From Pseudomonadota bacterium (GTDB taxonomy: Bacteria; Pseudomonadota; Gammaproteobacteria; JAKAQQ01), in the NCBI GenBank assembly GCA_021828425.1, contig JAKARN010000048.1, positions 1 through 8,890 of the forward strand: a stretch of DNA of 8,890 bases, written 5' to 3'. Below the pieces are notes generated by a model that saw only the letters and a list, made by a program, of their open reading frames with translations, made no database searches and was not told the origin of the DNA. Below, in pieces: positions 1-7,458 of this stretch. Position numbers and translations under genes: made by a program. Every line of letters begins with the position of its first letter. Positions within the stretch are counted from its first letter, which is position 1.

Positions 1-11
1 CCAGACAAATC

Positions 12-851
12 ATGTTAAGCCCGTTATATCTCCTCGCCATTCTTCAAGGCTTGACCGAGCTGTTCCCGGTATCCAGTCTGGGACACAGCATCCTGGTTCC
101 CGCCCTGCTCCACCTCCAGATCAACCGGGCTGCCCCGTGGTTTCTCCCGTTCATCGTCGTCCTCCATGTGGGTACCGCAACAGCACTTCTGCTTTATTTC
201 TGGAGAGACTGGTGGAGCATCCTGAAAAGCCTGATCCGGACTCGGGGCCGGCCATTCGAGCCGGAAACCCGGTTGTTTTGGCGTCTCGTCATCGGAACGG
301 TTCCGGCCGGCCTCCTGGGTTTAGCACTGGAGAGATGGGTCCGCAGCCTGTTTGCCGGTTTTACGGTCGCGGCTATTTTTCTTACCATCAACGGCTTGGC
401 CCTCTGGGTGGGGGATCGGCTGAAAAGCCGGACGGCCAGGCAAGAATTGGACGAGCTCACTCTGAAACAGGCCCTTTTGATCGGTTTGGCGCAGGCGACG
501 GCGCTGATCCCCGGCATCTCCCGCTCGGGTGCCACCCTGGTCTCCGGGCTTGCAACCGGACTGAACTACGAAGCATCTGCCCGCTTCTCTTTTCTCCTCG
601 CGACCCCGATCATCGGGGCCGCAGGACTCCTTGAAATACCCAAACTCTTTCTCGTCCATACCGACGCAACCCCCCTGCTCGGCATCATCCTGGTCGCGGG
701 CCTCTTGTCTGGGGCTTGTGCCTGGTTGAGCAGCTGGTTCCTCATGCGCTATTTTCGAAAACGCGAGGTGACCGCGCTTCGACCCTTCGCTCTTTATTGC
801 ATGCTGGCCGGGCTGGTCGCCCTTGTACTCCACGGGACCCTGTTGCCGTAA
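12..851 (+). CDS. uppP: Undecaprenyl-diphosphatase (BacA/UppP family)
   Basis: This 279-residue polytopic membrane protein removes a phosphate from undecaprenyl pyrophosphate. That regenerates the lipid carrier for peptidoglycan and other cell-wall polymers, and overproduction of the family gives bacitracin resistance. Both family signatures are visible. The N-terminal (E/Q)xxxE block reads QGLTELFPVSSLGH at residues 12-25, with Q12, E16 and H25 in the expected places. The second block is PGISRSGAT at 167-175, with the key arginine R171. Hydrophobic segments fill the rest, near 43-63, 92-108, 115-135, 153-167, 195-212, 221-245 and 258-275. Length matches the family (about 265-280). The ATG at 12 places the first motif where other UppP proteins have it, although the 11 bases before it show no Shine-Dalgarno. 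The gene converges on degV with 69 bp between the stops. I see no rho-independent terminator there. Confidence 0.95.
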   Translation: MLSPLYLLAILQGLTELFPVSSLGHSILVPALLHLQINRAAPWFLPFIVVLHVGTATALLLYFWRDWWSILKSLIRTRGRPFEPETRLFWRLVIGTVPAGLLGLALERWVRSLFAGFTVAAIFLTINGLALWVGDRLKSRTARQELDELTLKQALLIGLAQATALIPGISRSGATLVSGLATGLNYEASARFSFLLATPIIGAAGLLEIPKLFLVHTDATPLLGIILVAGLLSGACAWLSSWFLMRYFRKREVTALRPFALYCMLAGLVALVLHGTLLP

Positions 852-920
852 GCTCGGGCCCCGCTCCCGTGAAAGCCAGGGCATATCACCCCACCCGCCA
901 TGGGAGTTCGGCGAAATGAG

Positions 921-1850
921 CTACGGGGCCACGTACGAGACGGAGAACCCTCCCCTGCCCACATAAATTCCTGCCGTAATACTCATCAAGGCCAAGGAAG
1001 TCGCGACCTTGTTCTGGTGAGCAAACGCCACGAACTCCTGGTACTGGGGCTCGCGCTTGATCTCCTCGAGATCTCCACCGTAGCTCATGGAAACCATCTT
1101 GACTGGAAGACCCTGGACGATATCGGCGCGGATCTTCTGGAACAGCCACTCAAGCCCTCCCTCAAATTTCCTGACCTTGGCCACAATTTCAGTCTCTCCC
1201 CGCACCATCTGGATCACCGGCTTCACATTGAGGAGGTTGCCGACCTGAAAGGTCAGCCAACTCACGCTTTCCTCACCCCGCATCCGGGCCCGGTTGTGGA
1301 CATAGTAGACATCTTGGGGAAGCAGGTAGCTCCTGACTTTGGGTTCGATAATCTCCAACTGACGTCGGATGGCGTCGAAACCCTGACGACCCACATCCCT
1401 CAGGCGCATCGCCTCAAAAACCATGGTGGCCTGCCCGGTAAACAAGGTATGTGTATCGAACACACGCATCAGGAAGGGTTCCGTGATACCGGCCGCAGCC
1501 CGGATCTTCTTGTACTCCCGGAGAACCGTATAGGAGGCCTCACTGGTATTCTTGTAAATCTCGCTACGCGAGGAGGCCACGGTCAGAACCAGGATCCGGT
1601 CGTAGCGCGTCACCCAATCGGTCAGGAAAAGATCGGCAATCTCCTTGGGTGGCAGTGGTTTGGTAATTGCCCGGTGTTCATGGGAACCCAGGTACATCCG
1701 GTAGAAACGCAGGGTTTGGGCTTCGTCCCGGACATCCGTGAACATCTGCGTTCCGACATGTAGGCTGACCGGCAAGATTTCCACACGGCCTGGCCCGATA
1801 AAGTTCGGCGGCAGGTCACAGGCCGCATCAGTTACGATCCCCACTCTCAT
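921..1850 (-). CDS. DegV family protein (probable fatty-acid-binding, FakB-like)
   Basis: This 309-residue protein has the DegV fold. DegV/FakB proteins bind a fatty acid and, in Firmicutes, present it to the kinase FakA; no FakA-like gene lies in this window. The N-terminus reads MRVGIVTDAACDLP (1-14), followed by ILPVSLHVG (25-33). Later come the DT(H/S) block DTHTLFTGQ (132-140), the typical NLLNVKPVI block (205-213) and a GIYVGRGGFSVSY ending (294-306). Several usual motifs are altered: the TSxPS element is ITKPLPP (62-68) and the ISSGLSGTY element is VASSRSEIY (91-99). It is also slightly longer than the usual 280 residues. I chose the ATG at 1850, not the upstream in-frame ATG at 1874, because GGAGA (1856-1860) lies 5 nt before it and family homology begins there. 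A terminator-like hairpin lies 32 nt upstream. The ligand is not predictable from sequence alone. Confidence 0.87.
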   Translation of the reverse strand: MRVGIVTDAACDLPPNFIGPGRVEILPVSLHVGTQMFTDVRDEAQTLRFYRMYLGSHEHRAITKPLPPKEIADLFLTDWVTRYDRILVLTVASSRSEIYKNTSEASYTVLREYKKIRAAAGITEPFLMRVFDTHTLFTGQATMVFEAMRLRDVGRQGFDAIRRQLEIIEPKVRSYLLPQDVYYVHNRARMRGEESVSWLTFQVGNLLNVKPVIQMVRGETEIVAKVRKFEGGLEWLFQKIRADIVQGLPVKMVSMSYGGDLEEIKREPQYQEFVAFAHQNKVATSLALMSITAGIYVGRGGFSVSYVAP

Positions 1851-1855
1851 ATTGT

Positions 1856-1860
1856 TCTCC
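1856..1860 (-). promoter_or_regulatory. Shine-Dalgarno of the degV-family gene
   Basis: On the minus strand GGAGA is followed by five bases and then ATG at 1850. This decides the start in favour of the ATG at 1850 over the in-frame ATG at 1874. Confidence 0.7.
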
Positions 1861-1873
1861 AGCAGGTGTTCCA

Positions 1874-1903
1874 CAAAATCAGGGGCCTGGCAGACCAGGC
1901 CCC
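1874..1903 (-). terminator. Terminator-like or attenuator-like hairpin between the secreted-protein gene and degV
   Basis: A perfect 9-bp inverted repeat (1882-1890 and 1895-1903) encloses a 4-nt loop. Read on the minus strand it is GGGGCCTGG, loop TCTG, CCAGGCCCC, followed by TGATTTTG, a short T-rich tail. The strong stem is typical of an intrinsic terminator, but the tail is interrupted. It lies 60 nt beyond the stop of the secreted-protein gene and only 21 nt before the degV Shine-Dalgarno. On the plus strand no T-run follows it. Confidence 0.55.
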
Positions 1904-1963
1904 ATGTTTCTAGAACAAAAAGAAAACGCTATTCACCCTTCGGATGGATCACGAAACAGGCGA

Positions 1964-2410
1964 TTAGGGTTTCATACGTGCCCCGGAAAGCCTTTTCTTC
2001 ATGATCAAAAAAGGCTTCCAGGTGGAAGCTTTGCTATGTTCCACTTTGGCTCCGAAAAAGTACTCCCACCCCTGTTTCAGGTTCAAGGTGAGGCTTCGAC
2101 GCTGCTCCGGACCCCTCATCCCGGACGGCCAGATTCCCGGCCCCCCGGTCAGGTCGTTCATCATGACCTGAAAGCTCACGGTATGGCGCCCAGGTGAAAC
2201 CCAGTAGTCATGCCGATTCGCGTGCAAAGGCATTAATTGCCCGTCAATCGTGACGATTTTCACGGCATACCAATGCGTACTGGCCGGCAGTCCGGTCGAA
2301 ATGACGGCATGGGGCTGGGATGGGCTAACCAAGGCTGATTGGGCAAAAACCAAGCCACTCCATCCCCCGAATCCGATTAGGGAGAGTACAAGCAATGTTC
2401 GCTTCATCAT
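1964..2410 (-). CDS. Small exported protein of unknown function
   Basis: The product has 148 residues. Residues 1-23 are a classic signal peptide: MMKR, a hydrophobic core (LLVLSLIGFGGWSGLV) and a cleavage site after VFA (A23). There is no lipobox cysteine, so a soluble periplasmic or secreted protein is likely. The mature part carries a motif order seen in small beta-sandwich exported proteins: VTIDGQ (53-58), VSPGRHTVSF (71-80), then LTLNLKQGWEYFFGAKV (107-123). The form IDG ... PGxHxV ... GxxYxxxA recalls PEGA-like surface domains, but I cannot assign a family. The start is the ATG at 2410, 5 nt after GGAGG (2416-2420); the adjacent ATG at 2407 gives 8 nt spacing and is equally possible. 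The longer open frame to 2536 lacks a signal peptide at its start and runs through the probable promoter. The gene stands alone, 134 bp downstream of kch. Confidence 0.75.
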   Translation of the reverse strand: MMKRTLLVLSLIGFGGWSGLVFAQSALVSPSQPHAVISTGLPASTHWYAVKIVTIDGQLMPLHANRHDYWVSPGRHTVSFQVMMNDLTGGPGIWPSGMRGPEQRRSLTLNLKQGWEYFFGAKVEHSKASTWKPFLIMKKRLSGARMKP

Positions 2411-2415
2411 GGAAA

Positions 2416-2420
2416 CCTCC
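2416..2420 (-). promoter_or_regulatory. Shine-Dalgarno of the secreted-protein gene
   Basis: On the minus strand GGAGG lies 5 nt before the ATG at 2410 and 8 nt before the ATG at 2407. It identifies the start that creates the signal peptide. Confidence 0.75.
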
Positions 2421-2467
2421 AACGGGTGCACCTTTGCGTAAAGACCAACACAGGGCAACCCAGTTCC

Positions 2468-2496
2468 AGTATAGACCCATCTCACAGAATAATGAA
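2468..2496 (-). promoter_or_regulatory. Candidate promoter of the secreted-protein gene
   Basis: On the minus strand TATACT (2468-2473) matches five of six bases of the -10 consensus. Seventeen bases upstream lies TTCATT (2491-2496), a weak -35 (three of six). Transcription would start near 2461, giving a leader of about 50 nt before the ATG at 2410. This would let the small secreted gene be transcribed separately from the channel operon. Confidence 0.4.
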
Positions 2497-2515
2497 CTCC
2501 AGAGCCCACCCCCCC

Positions 2516-2533
2516 GGGGCGCGGCTGCACCCC
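2516..2533 (-). other. GC-rich hairpin just after the kch stop
   Basis: Positions 2527-2533 and 2516-2522 can pair as a 7-bp stem on the minus strand (GGGGTGC with GCGCCCC, one G-U pair) with a 4-nt loop. It starts 11 nt beyond the kch stop codon. A G7 run follows (2509-2515 on the opposite strand), but there is no T-tract, so this is not a canonical intrinsic terminator. It might protect the mRNA 3' end or assist factor-dependent termination. Confidence 0.3.
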
Positions 2534-2544
2534 CAATCCGGCCC

Positions 2545-3720
2545 CTATATTATTGAGAGAAAATCGTCCATGAACCGGTCCGCTTCTATTTTCTGGCCGG
2601 TCAGATACATGGCCAGAACCCGACCTCCCATCACCTGAGGGGCAAGGAGGATATCCGGGCGGACGCGCTTCAAGCGTGCGAGGTTCTTCGAGTTATGGAC
2701 CACGGCAACCGTTTTGACGGGAGGATCGAGTTCCTTGGCGGCCAGGACCACAAAGGCATTCTCGGAGTCATCATCGCTCAGGGCCAGCAAGGCCTTGGCC
2801 TGGCTGGCCTGCACATTACGGAGCACCTCGAGATCGGTTGCATCTCCCACGACAATGTCCAACTTGGATTCTCCGGCAATCTCAAAGGGCTCATTCACGA
2901 TAAAAGTGACCTTCTGCTTGCGCTGGTTGAGCTCCCGATAGGCATTCCGGGCGAGGGATGAATTGCCCGCGATCAGAAAGTGGTTGCGACGGGGGTGAAT
3001 GACTCGATTGGGCATGATCAGGGACTCCAGCCGGCGTTGCAGAACCGGAAGAATAATCGCGCTGAGTGAGACGGTGAGGACCGTCAAGCCGAGCAGAATG
3101 ACCGAACTCACAAACAAACGGGCCTCCACCCCATGGGGGGTGATATCTCCATAGCCGACCGTGGACAAGGTCACAACCGAAAAATAAAGGGCCGTCAGGA
3201 GCGAGTGGACGGGTGGCGTAAACTCACGGCCCAAGAGGTAGGTGCCAAGAACGGAATAGCCAAAAAGAAACACCAAAAGAATCGTGGCCAGAAGGGCACC
3301 ACTCCCGAGACTGCTGCGGCGAAACCGCCGACTCAGCTTGATCAAGAACAAGACCGCAATGCCGATTCCCACGCTCAGCACGGGATCCACCCCAAGCGCC
3401 CCCAGTCGGGCCAGCCAGGCCAGACGCACAAAAAGCAGCATCAGGGTGAGAAACCAGATCAGGCGGGATCGTGACAGGAGTCCGATCCCGAACAGGATGA
3501 ACGAGACCGTCCAGAACAGGGAATGCACCCACGGGTTAAAACCCGGGCCAGGCAGGGGCAGGCGGGCCAGGAGAACGGATCTCCAGAATCCGTCGTCGAC
3601 ACCGCTCACGACCCCGAGCGTAATCACCCAAAGCGAGAGAATCCAGTGCAAGGTCCCCGAATCGAGGGTATCCCGCATCTGACGGGACAGACGGCCCCAG
3701 AGGGACCGGAGACCGCTCAT
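2545..3720 (-). CDS. Six-TM potassium channel with C-terminal RCK/TrkA-N domain (Kch-like)
   Basis: This 391-residue inner-membrane K+ channel matches E. coli Kch in length and in both halves. Six hydrophobic segments lie near 25-41, 66-83, 87-105, 114-130, 140-163 and 202-227. The pore helix and selectivity filter read TLSTVGYGD (184-192), between segments 5 and 6. Segment 4 has no regularly spaced arginines, so voltage sensing is unlikely. Residues 244-391 form the cytosolic RCK-type Rossmann domain. It includes HFLIAGNSSLA (247-257), where the usual GxGxxG is degenerate as in Kch, then VVGDATD (290-296), ALSDDDSENAFVVL (313-326) and PDILLAPQ (355-362). The start ATG overlaps the mscS stop as ATGA, and GGAG (3729-3732) lies 8 nt upstream inside mscS. 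It is the last gene of the mazG-DUF432-mscS-kch run. The ligand of the RCK domain is unknown. Confidence 0.92.
   Translation of the reverse strand: MSGLRSLWGRLSRQMRDTLDSGTLHWILSLWVITLGVVSGVDDGFWRSVLLARLPLPGPGFNPWVHSLFWTVSFILFGIGLLSRSRLIWFLTLMLLFVRLAWLARLGALGVDPVLSVGIGIAVLFLIKLSRRFRRSSLGSGALLATILLVFLFGYSVLGTYLLGREFTPPVHSLLTALYFSVVTLSTVGYGDITPHGVEARLFVSSVILLGLTVLTVSLSAIILPVLQRRLESLIMPNRVIHPRRNHFLIAGNSSLARNAYRELNQRKQKVTFIVNEPFEIAGESKLDIVVGDATDLEVLRNVQASQAKALLALSDDDSENAFVVLAAKELDPPVKTVAVVHNSKNLARLKRVRPDILLAPQVMGGRVLAMYLTGQKIEADRFMDDFLSII
3013..3028 (-). promoter_or_regulatory. Possible internal translation start inside the Kch-like gene
   Basis: Met236 (ATG at 3015-3013) is preceded by GGAG (3025-3028) with 9 nt spacing. 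It lies 8 residues before the conserved start of the RCK domain (RRNHFLI). Initiation here would give a soluble protein of about 156 residues comprising the whole cytosolic domain and no membrane segment. The channel MthK is known to co-produce its RCK domain from an internal Met, and E. coli Kch has a Met at the equivalent place. Usage here is inferred only. Confidence 0.4.
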
Positions 3721-4571
3721 GGTTCAGACTCCGAGTGAATGCGAGCCCCCGGGATTTCTTTTTCAATCCGGAGGGGATCCGTCGAGGCAAAATGGATCGT
3801 CTGCTGGGGATAGGGCAAATCAATCCCCCGTTTCCCGAATTCGCGGATCACCCCGCTCGCGAGCTCATTCATGACGAGTGAATAGTTCTGGCGCCGGATC
3901 CAGACGGAAAAAAGGAGATTGACTGTACTGGCCCCAAAGTTCGAAAACACCACCGTGGGCGCTGGTTCTTCCAGGCACAAGGTGCTTTGCCGGGCCAGAC
4001 CGAGAAGCGCATCGCGCACGGCATTCAGGTCGGCGTCATACGCAACCCCGATCGACAAGTCCACACGCCGGATTGGCAACCGCGTAAGATTCGTGATCTC
4101 TCCCTTGATCAGGGTCTCGTTCGGAACCCGCACATATAAATTGTCATAGGTTCTGAGTTTGACCGAAAGCAGGTCAATAGCCAGAACCTCTCCTGTCAAG
4201 CTACCGACCTGGATGAAATCGCCCATATTGAAAGAATGTTCGCCGAGAAGAAAAAGCCCGCTGATGATATTGGATAGCGCCGTCTGACTGGCAAAGCCGA
4301 GACCCAAGGAAAGGATACCCGCGGCCCCAAGCAATACACCGATCCCCACACCCAGCTCGTTTAGGGCGATCAAGATAACCAGGACCATCACGGAATAATG
4401 GACAACCCGGCGCAGAATGCGAGCTCGCCGGGCATCGTAGCGCTCGATGCACCAGCGTTCCACGAGGCGGGCCAGCGTCACGGCCAAAAAAGTGCCCACC
4501 AGCAGGATGACCGCACCGGTGATGCCCCGAGCAATGGGCACGTGAGCGATCCAGGCCGCAGGCAACGACAC
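3717..4571 (-). CDS. Small-conductance mechanosensitive channel (MscS family)
   Basis: This 284-residue protein is close to E. coli MscS (286). MscS channels open under membrane tension and release solutes during hypo-osmotic shock. Three membrane segments are visible: about 15-34, 55-73 and the pore-lining TM3 region 76-112. TM3 shows the small-residue pattern LGAAGILSLGLGFASQTALSN (80-101), followed by the beta-domain opening MGDFIQVG (116-123). The cytosolic vestibule follows, with VRVPNETLIKGEITNLTR (147-164), VVFSNFG (207-213) and the C-terminal LPYPQQTIHF (252-261). The start is a GTG at 4571. GAGG (4579-4582) lies 7 nt upstream and includes bases of the preceding gene's TGA stop, pointing to translational coupling. 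The stop overlaps the kch start. No extra N-terminal membrane segments or sensor domains are present. Confidence 0.93.
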   Translation of the reverse strand: MSLPAAWIAHVPIARGITGAVILLVGTFLAVTLARLVERWCIERYDARRARILRRVVHYSVMVLVILIALNELGVGIGVLLGAAGILSLGLGFASQTALSNIISGLFLLGEHSFNMGDFIQVGSLTGEVLAIDLLSVKLRTYDNLYVRVPNETLIKGEITNLTRLPIRRVDLSIGVAYDADLNAVRDALLGLARQSTLCLEEPAPTVVFSNFGASTVNLLFSVWIRRQNYSLVMNELASGVIREFGKRGIDLPYPQQTIHFASTDPLRIEKEIPGARIHSESEP

Positions 4572-4580
4572 GATCCCGCC

Positions 4581-5363
4581 TCAGTCGAAAAGCCGGGTGA
4601 ACGCCCGGGTCAGGATGGAAACATTGCCGGCCTGCCGGGGAGGAGCCACGGGCCTGCCGTGGACGGGGGGAATTCGTTCCAGTGAGGCTTTCTGTCCATG
4701 ACCTGCCCGGTGCCAGACCAGGGTATCGGTAATCAGTCCCTCTTGGGCAAGATAAAGACCGCAGGCCGGAAGCGGCAGATTCAGGCGCTCGACCCGGATG
4801 ACCTGGGCCTCCTCATTGTGAATGATGACCGGCGTCTGGATCCGGAAGTCAATCCACTCATCCCGGGTCAGGTAGGGATTCATCCGGGCTCGCGTGGTTG
4901 ATGCATAGGCCAAATCTCCATTGAGTGTGTCGGGCCCGAACCAGGTTTCTGAAAACCGGAGGACCGGCAGGTCCAGATCCAGGGGAATGGACCGGTCCTC
5001 CGTCCTGACCTCGAGTCGACACCAGAGCGGACTTGAAATCCACAGGGTCAGGCTTTCCGCAGGCGGAACCAGGAGTGGCATGACCGGTTTTGTCACCAAT
5101 GGCCGATCCGCAAGTTGCGGCATAAAGGCCAGAGATCCCGGTGGATCACGAAACGGGTATCGGCAACTTGACCAATGGGCCCATTCCGCCGACCCGGCAG
5201 TTTTCCGGTCAATCCGGGGCTGAGTCACACCCCCCATGCGGTAGTTCCAAAAAAAGTTCCATTCCGAAGGCAACCGTTCAGCCACGAAGTCCAGCTCACC
5301 CACCTGCAGGGTCAGCGCATCACCCAAGGCGACGCCGTAAGGATTCTCCCACCAGTCAGACAT
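4581..5363 (-). CDS. Conserved protein of unknown function, DUF432-like
   Basis: The product has 260 residues, no signal peptide and no convincing membrane segment, so it is probably cytosolic. I tentatively place it in the DUF432 family from memory of its motif style. The visible blocks are SLTLWISSPLWCRLEV (104-119), ETWFGPDTLNGDLAYAST (139-156), IDFRIQTPVIIHNEEAQVIRVERL (171-194) and a final LYLAQEGLITDTLVWHR (203-219). These suggest an all-beta protein. The N-terminal part is rich in tryptophan (W4, W5, W35, W39, W61, W64). I chose the ATG at 5363, which overlaps the mazG-like gene by 8 nt and has a weak GGGA 8 nt upstream. Longer starts (5405, 5588) would lie deep in mazG and lack a Shine-Dalgarno. 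Its TGA stop is 9 nt before the mscS GTG, so it is very likely co-translated with the channel. A channel accessory or regulatory role is inference only. Confidence 0.75.
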   Translation of the reverse strand: MSDWWENPYGVALGDALTLQVGELDFVAERLPSEWNFFWNYRMGGVTQPRIDRKTAGSAEWAHWSSCRYPFRDPPGSLAFMPQLADRPLVTKPVMPLLVPPAESLTLWISSPLWCRLEVRTEDRSIPLDLDLPVLRFSETWFGPDTLNGDLAYASTTRARMNPYLTRDEWIDFRIQTPVIIHNEEAQVIRVERLNLPLPACGLYLAQEGLITDTLVWHRAGHGQKASLERIPPVHGRPVAPPRQAGNVSILTRAFTRLFD

Positions 5364-5844
5364 CGGATCGTTCCCGTCGGGACTCTCCGTACTCGGCTCC
5401 AGCATCGGGCGAAGCCGCAAGTTGCCGCTTGACCTCCTGCCAGATTGAATCCAGTTCGCCAGGAGACATCTCAGTGAGTTTCCGGCCCTGGAGGGCCACA
5501 GCATCCTGAAGCGCATCGAATCGGCGACGGAATTTGCTCGTACTGCTTTCGAGCGCCCGGTCCACGGGGATTCCAGCCCACCACGCATAATGAATCAAGA
5601 CGAACAAGAGATCTCCGAGTTCTTCCGTCCGTGAAGTCTGTGAAATCTCCCGGTCTGCAACCCTGAGTTCTTCCAGTTCTTCTGCCAGCTTATCCAATAT
5701 TGCCGAGCGGGTTTCCCAATCAAAGCCGGCTCGCGAAGCGGCTTCCTGTATTTCCCACGCGGTCTCCCATAGCCCGCCGAAACGGGCCCGGGCATCAGCG
5801 GATGAAAACAGGAGGGGTTCCTGGTCCAAGCCTGAAGATTTCAT
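5356..5844 (-). CDS. MazG-family nucleotide pyrophosphohydrolase (single domain)
   Basis: This 162-residue protein resembles a single MazG domain, about half of the tandem E. coli MazG. MazG enzymes hydrolyse (d)NTPs to monophosphate and pyrophosphate with Mg2+, cleaning up nucleotide pools; E. coli MazG also affects ppGpp levels under stress. The metal-binding motifs are present: EELEE (55-59, the EExxE helix) and EELGDLLF (74-81, with ExxD formed by E75 and D78). GFDWE (40-44) precedes them. The C-terminal MazG hallmark KFRRRFDAL (104-112) is followed by LTEMSPGELDSIWQEVK (123-139), so all expected metal ligands are intact. The ATG at 5844 has no clear Shine-Dalgarno. The 3' end overlaps the DUF432-like gene by 8 nt. 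It heads the channel cassette and is separated from fumC by 192 bp. Substrate preference cannot be read from the sequence. Confidence 0.88.
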   Translation of the reverse strand: MKSSGLDQEPLLFSSADARARFGGLWETAWEIQEAASRAGFDWETRSAILDKLAEELEELRVADREISQTSRTEELGDLLFVLIHYAWWAGIPVDRALESSTSKFRRRFDALQDAVALQGRKLTEMSPGELDSIWQEVKRQLAASPDAGAEYGESRRERSDV

Positions 5845-6036
5845 GCTTGAAGTGTACCCGGAGCGACCTTCACCTGCCGATCACCGGAGCCAGAATGCAG
5901 ACCGTCATGCCACGGCCGGATCGACCTTCCTCCCACGCCTGAAATAGCATAATCACGCATGGAGGTTGCGCATTGTCTGTCTGGTCGCTGCGCTTGCGCG
6001 ATTTGCACAGACCCGGCAAAAGAACCCGCCAACTGC
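5845..6036. other. Intergenic region between fumC and the mazG-like gene
   Basis: This 192-bp gap is where a promoter for the mazG-led cassette should lie. The best -10-like element on the minus strand is TATGCT (5946-5951), but I see no matching -35. A bulged 6-bp hairpin (TCGC-GC with GC-A-GCGA) lies near 5985-6002 within a GTCTGT/ACAGAC inverted repeat. It lacks a T-tract, so it is not a convincing fumC terminator. No protein-coding signal is evident. Confidence 0.4.

Positions 6037-7458
<1,422 letters not shown>

Noticed and set aside
852..920. Bidirectional terminator between the convergent uppP and degV genes
   Set aside because: Only 4-bp stems (such as CGGG/CCCG) without T-runs are visible on either strand.
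900..1763. Long plus-strand open frame opposite degV
   Set aside because: It mirrors the DegV codons, has no domain-like motifs and no Shine-Dalgarno that I could see, and the DegV reading explains the region.
2411..2536. N-terminal extension of the secreted-protein gene to 2536
   Set aside because: The extension has no Shine-Dalgarno, hides the signal peptide and covers the candidate -10 element. The start at 2410 with GGAGG is far better.
1945..5156. Shared 13-mer TGGATCACGAAAC near 1945 and 5144
   Set aside because: A match of this length between two places in 8.9 kb is expected about once by chance, and one copy is inside coding sequence. I found no further copies, so it is not evidence of a repeat family.
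5364..5588. Longer DUF432-like protein starting at 5588 or 5405
   Set aside because: This would place up to 225 nt of a second frame inside the mazG-like gene with no ribosome binding site. The 8-nt overlap with start 5363 is typical of operons.
5985..6020. Possible fumC terminator hairpin inside a GTCTGT/ACAGAC inverted repeat
   Set aside because: The stem is bulged and no T-tract follows on the minus strand, so it does not meet the pattern of an intrinsic terminator.
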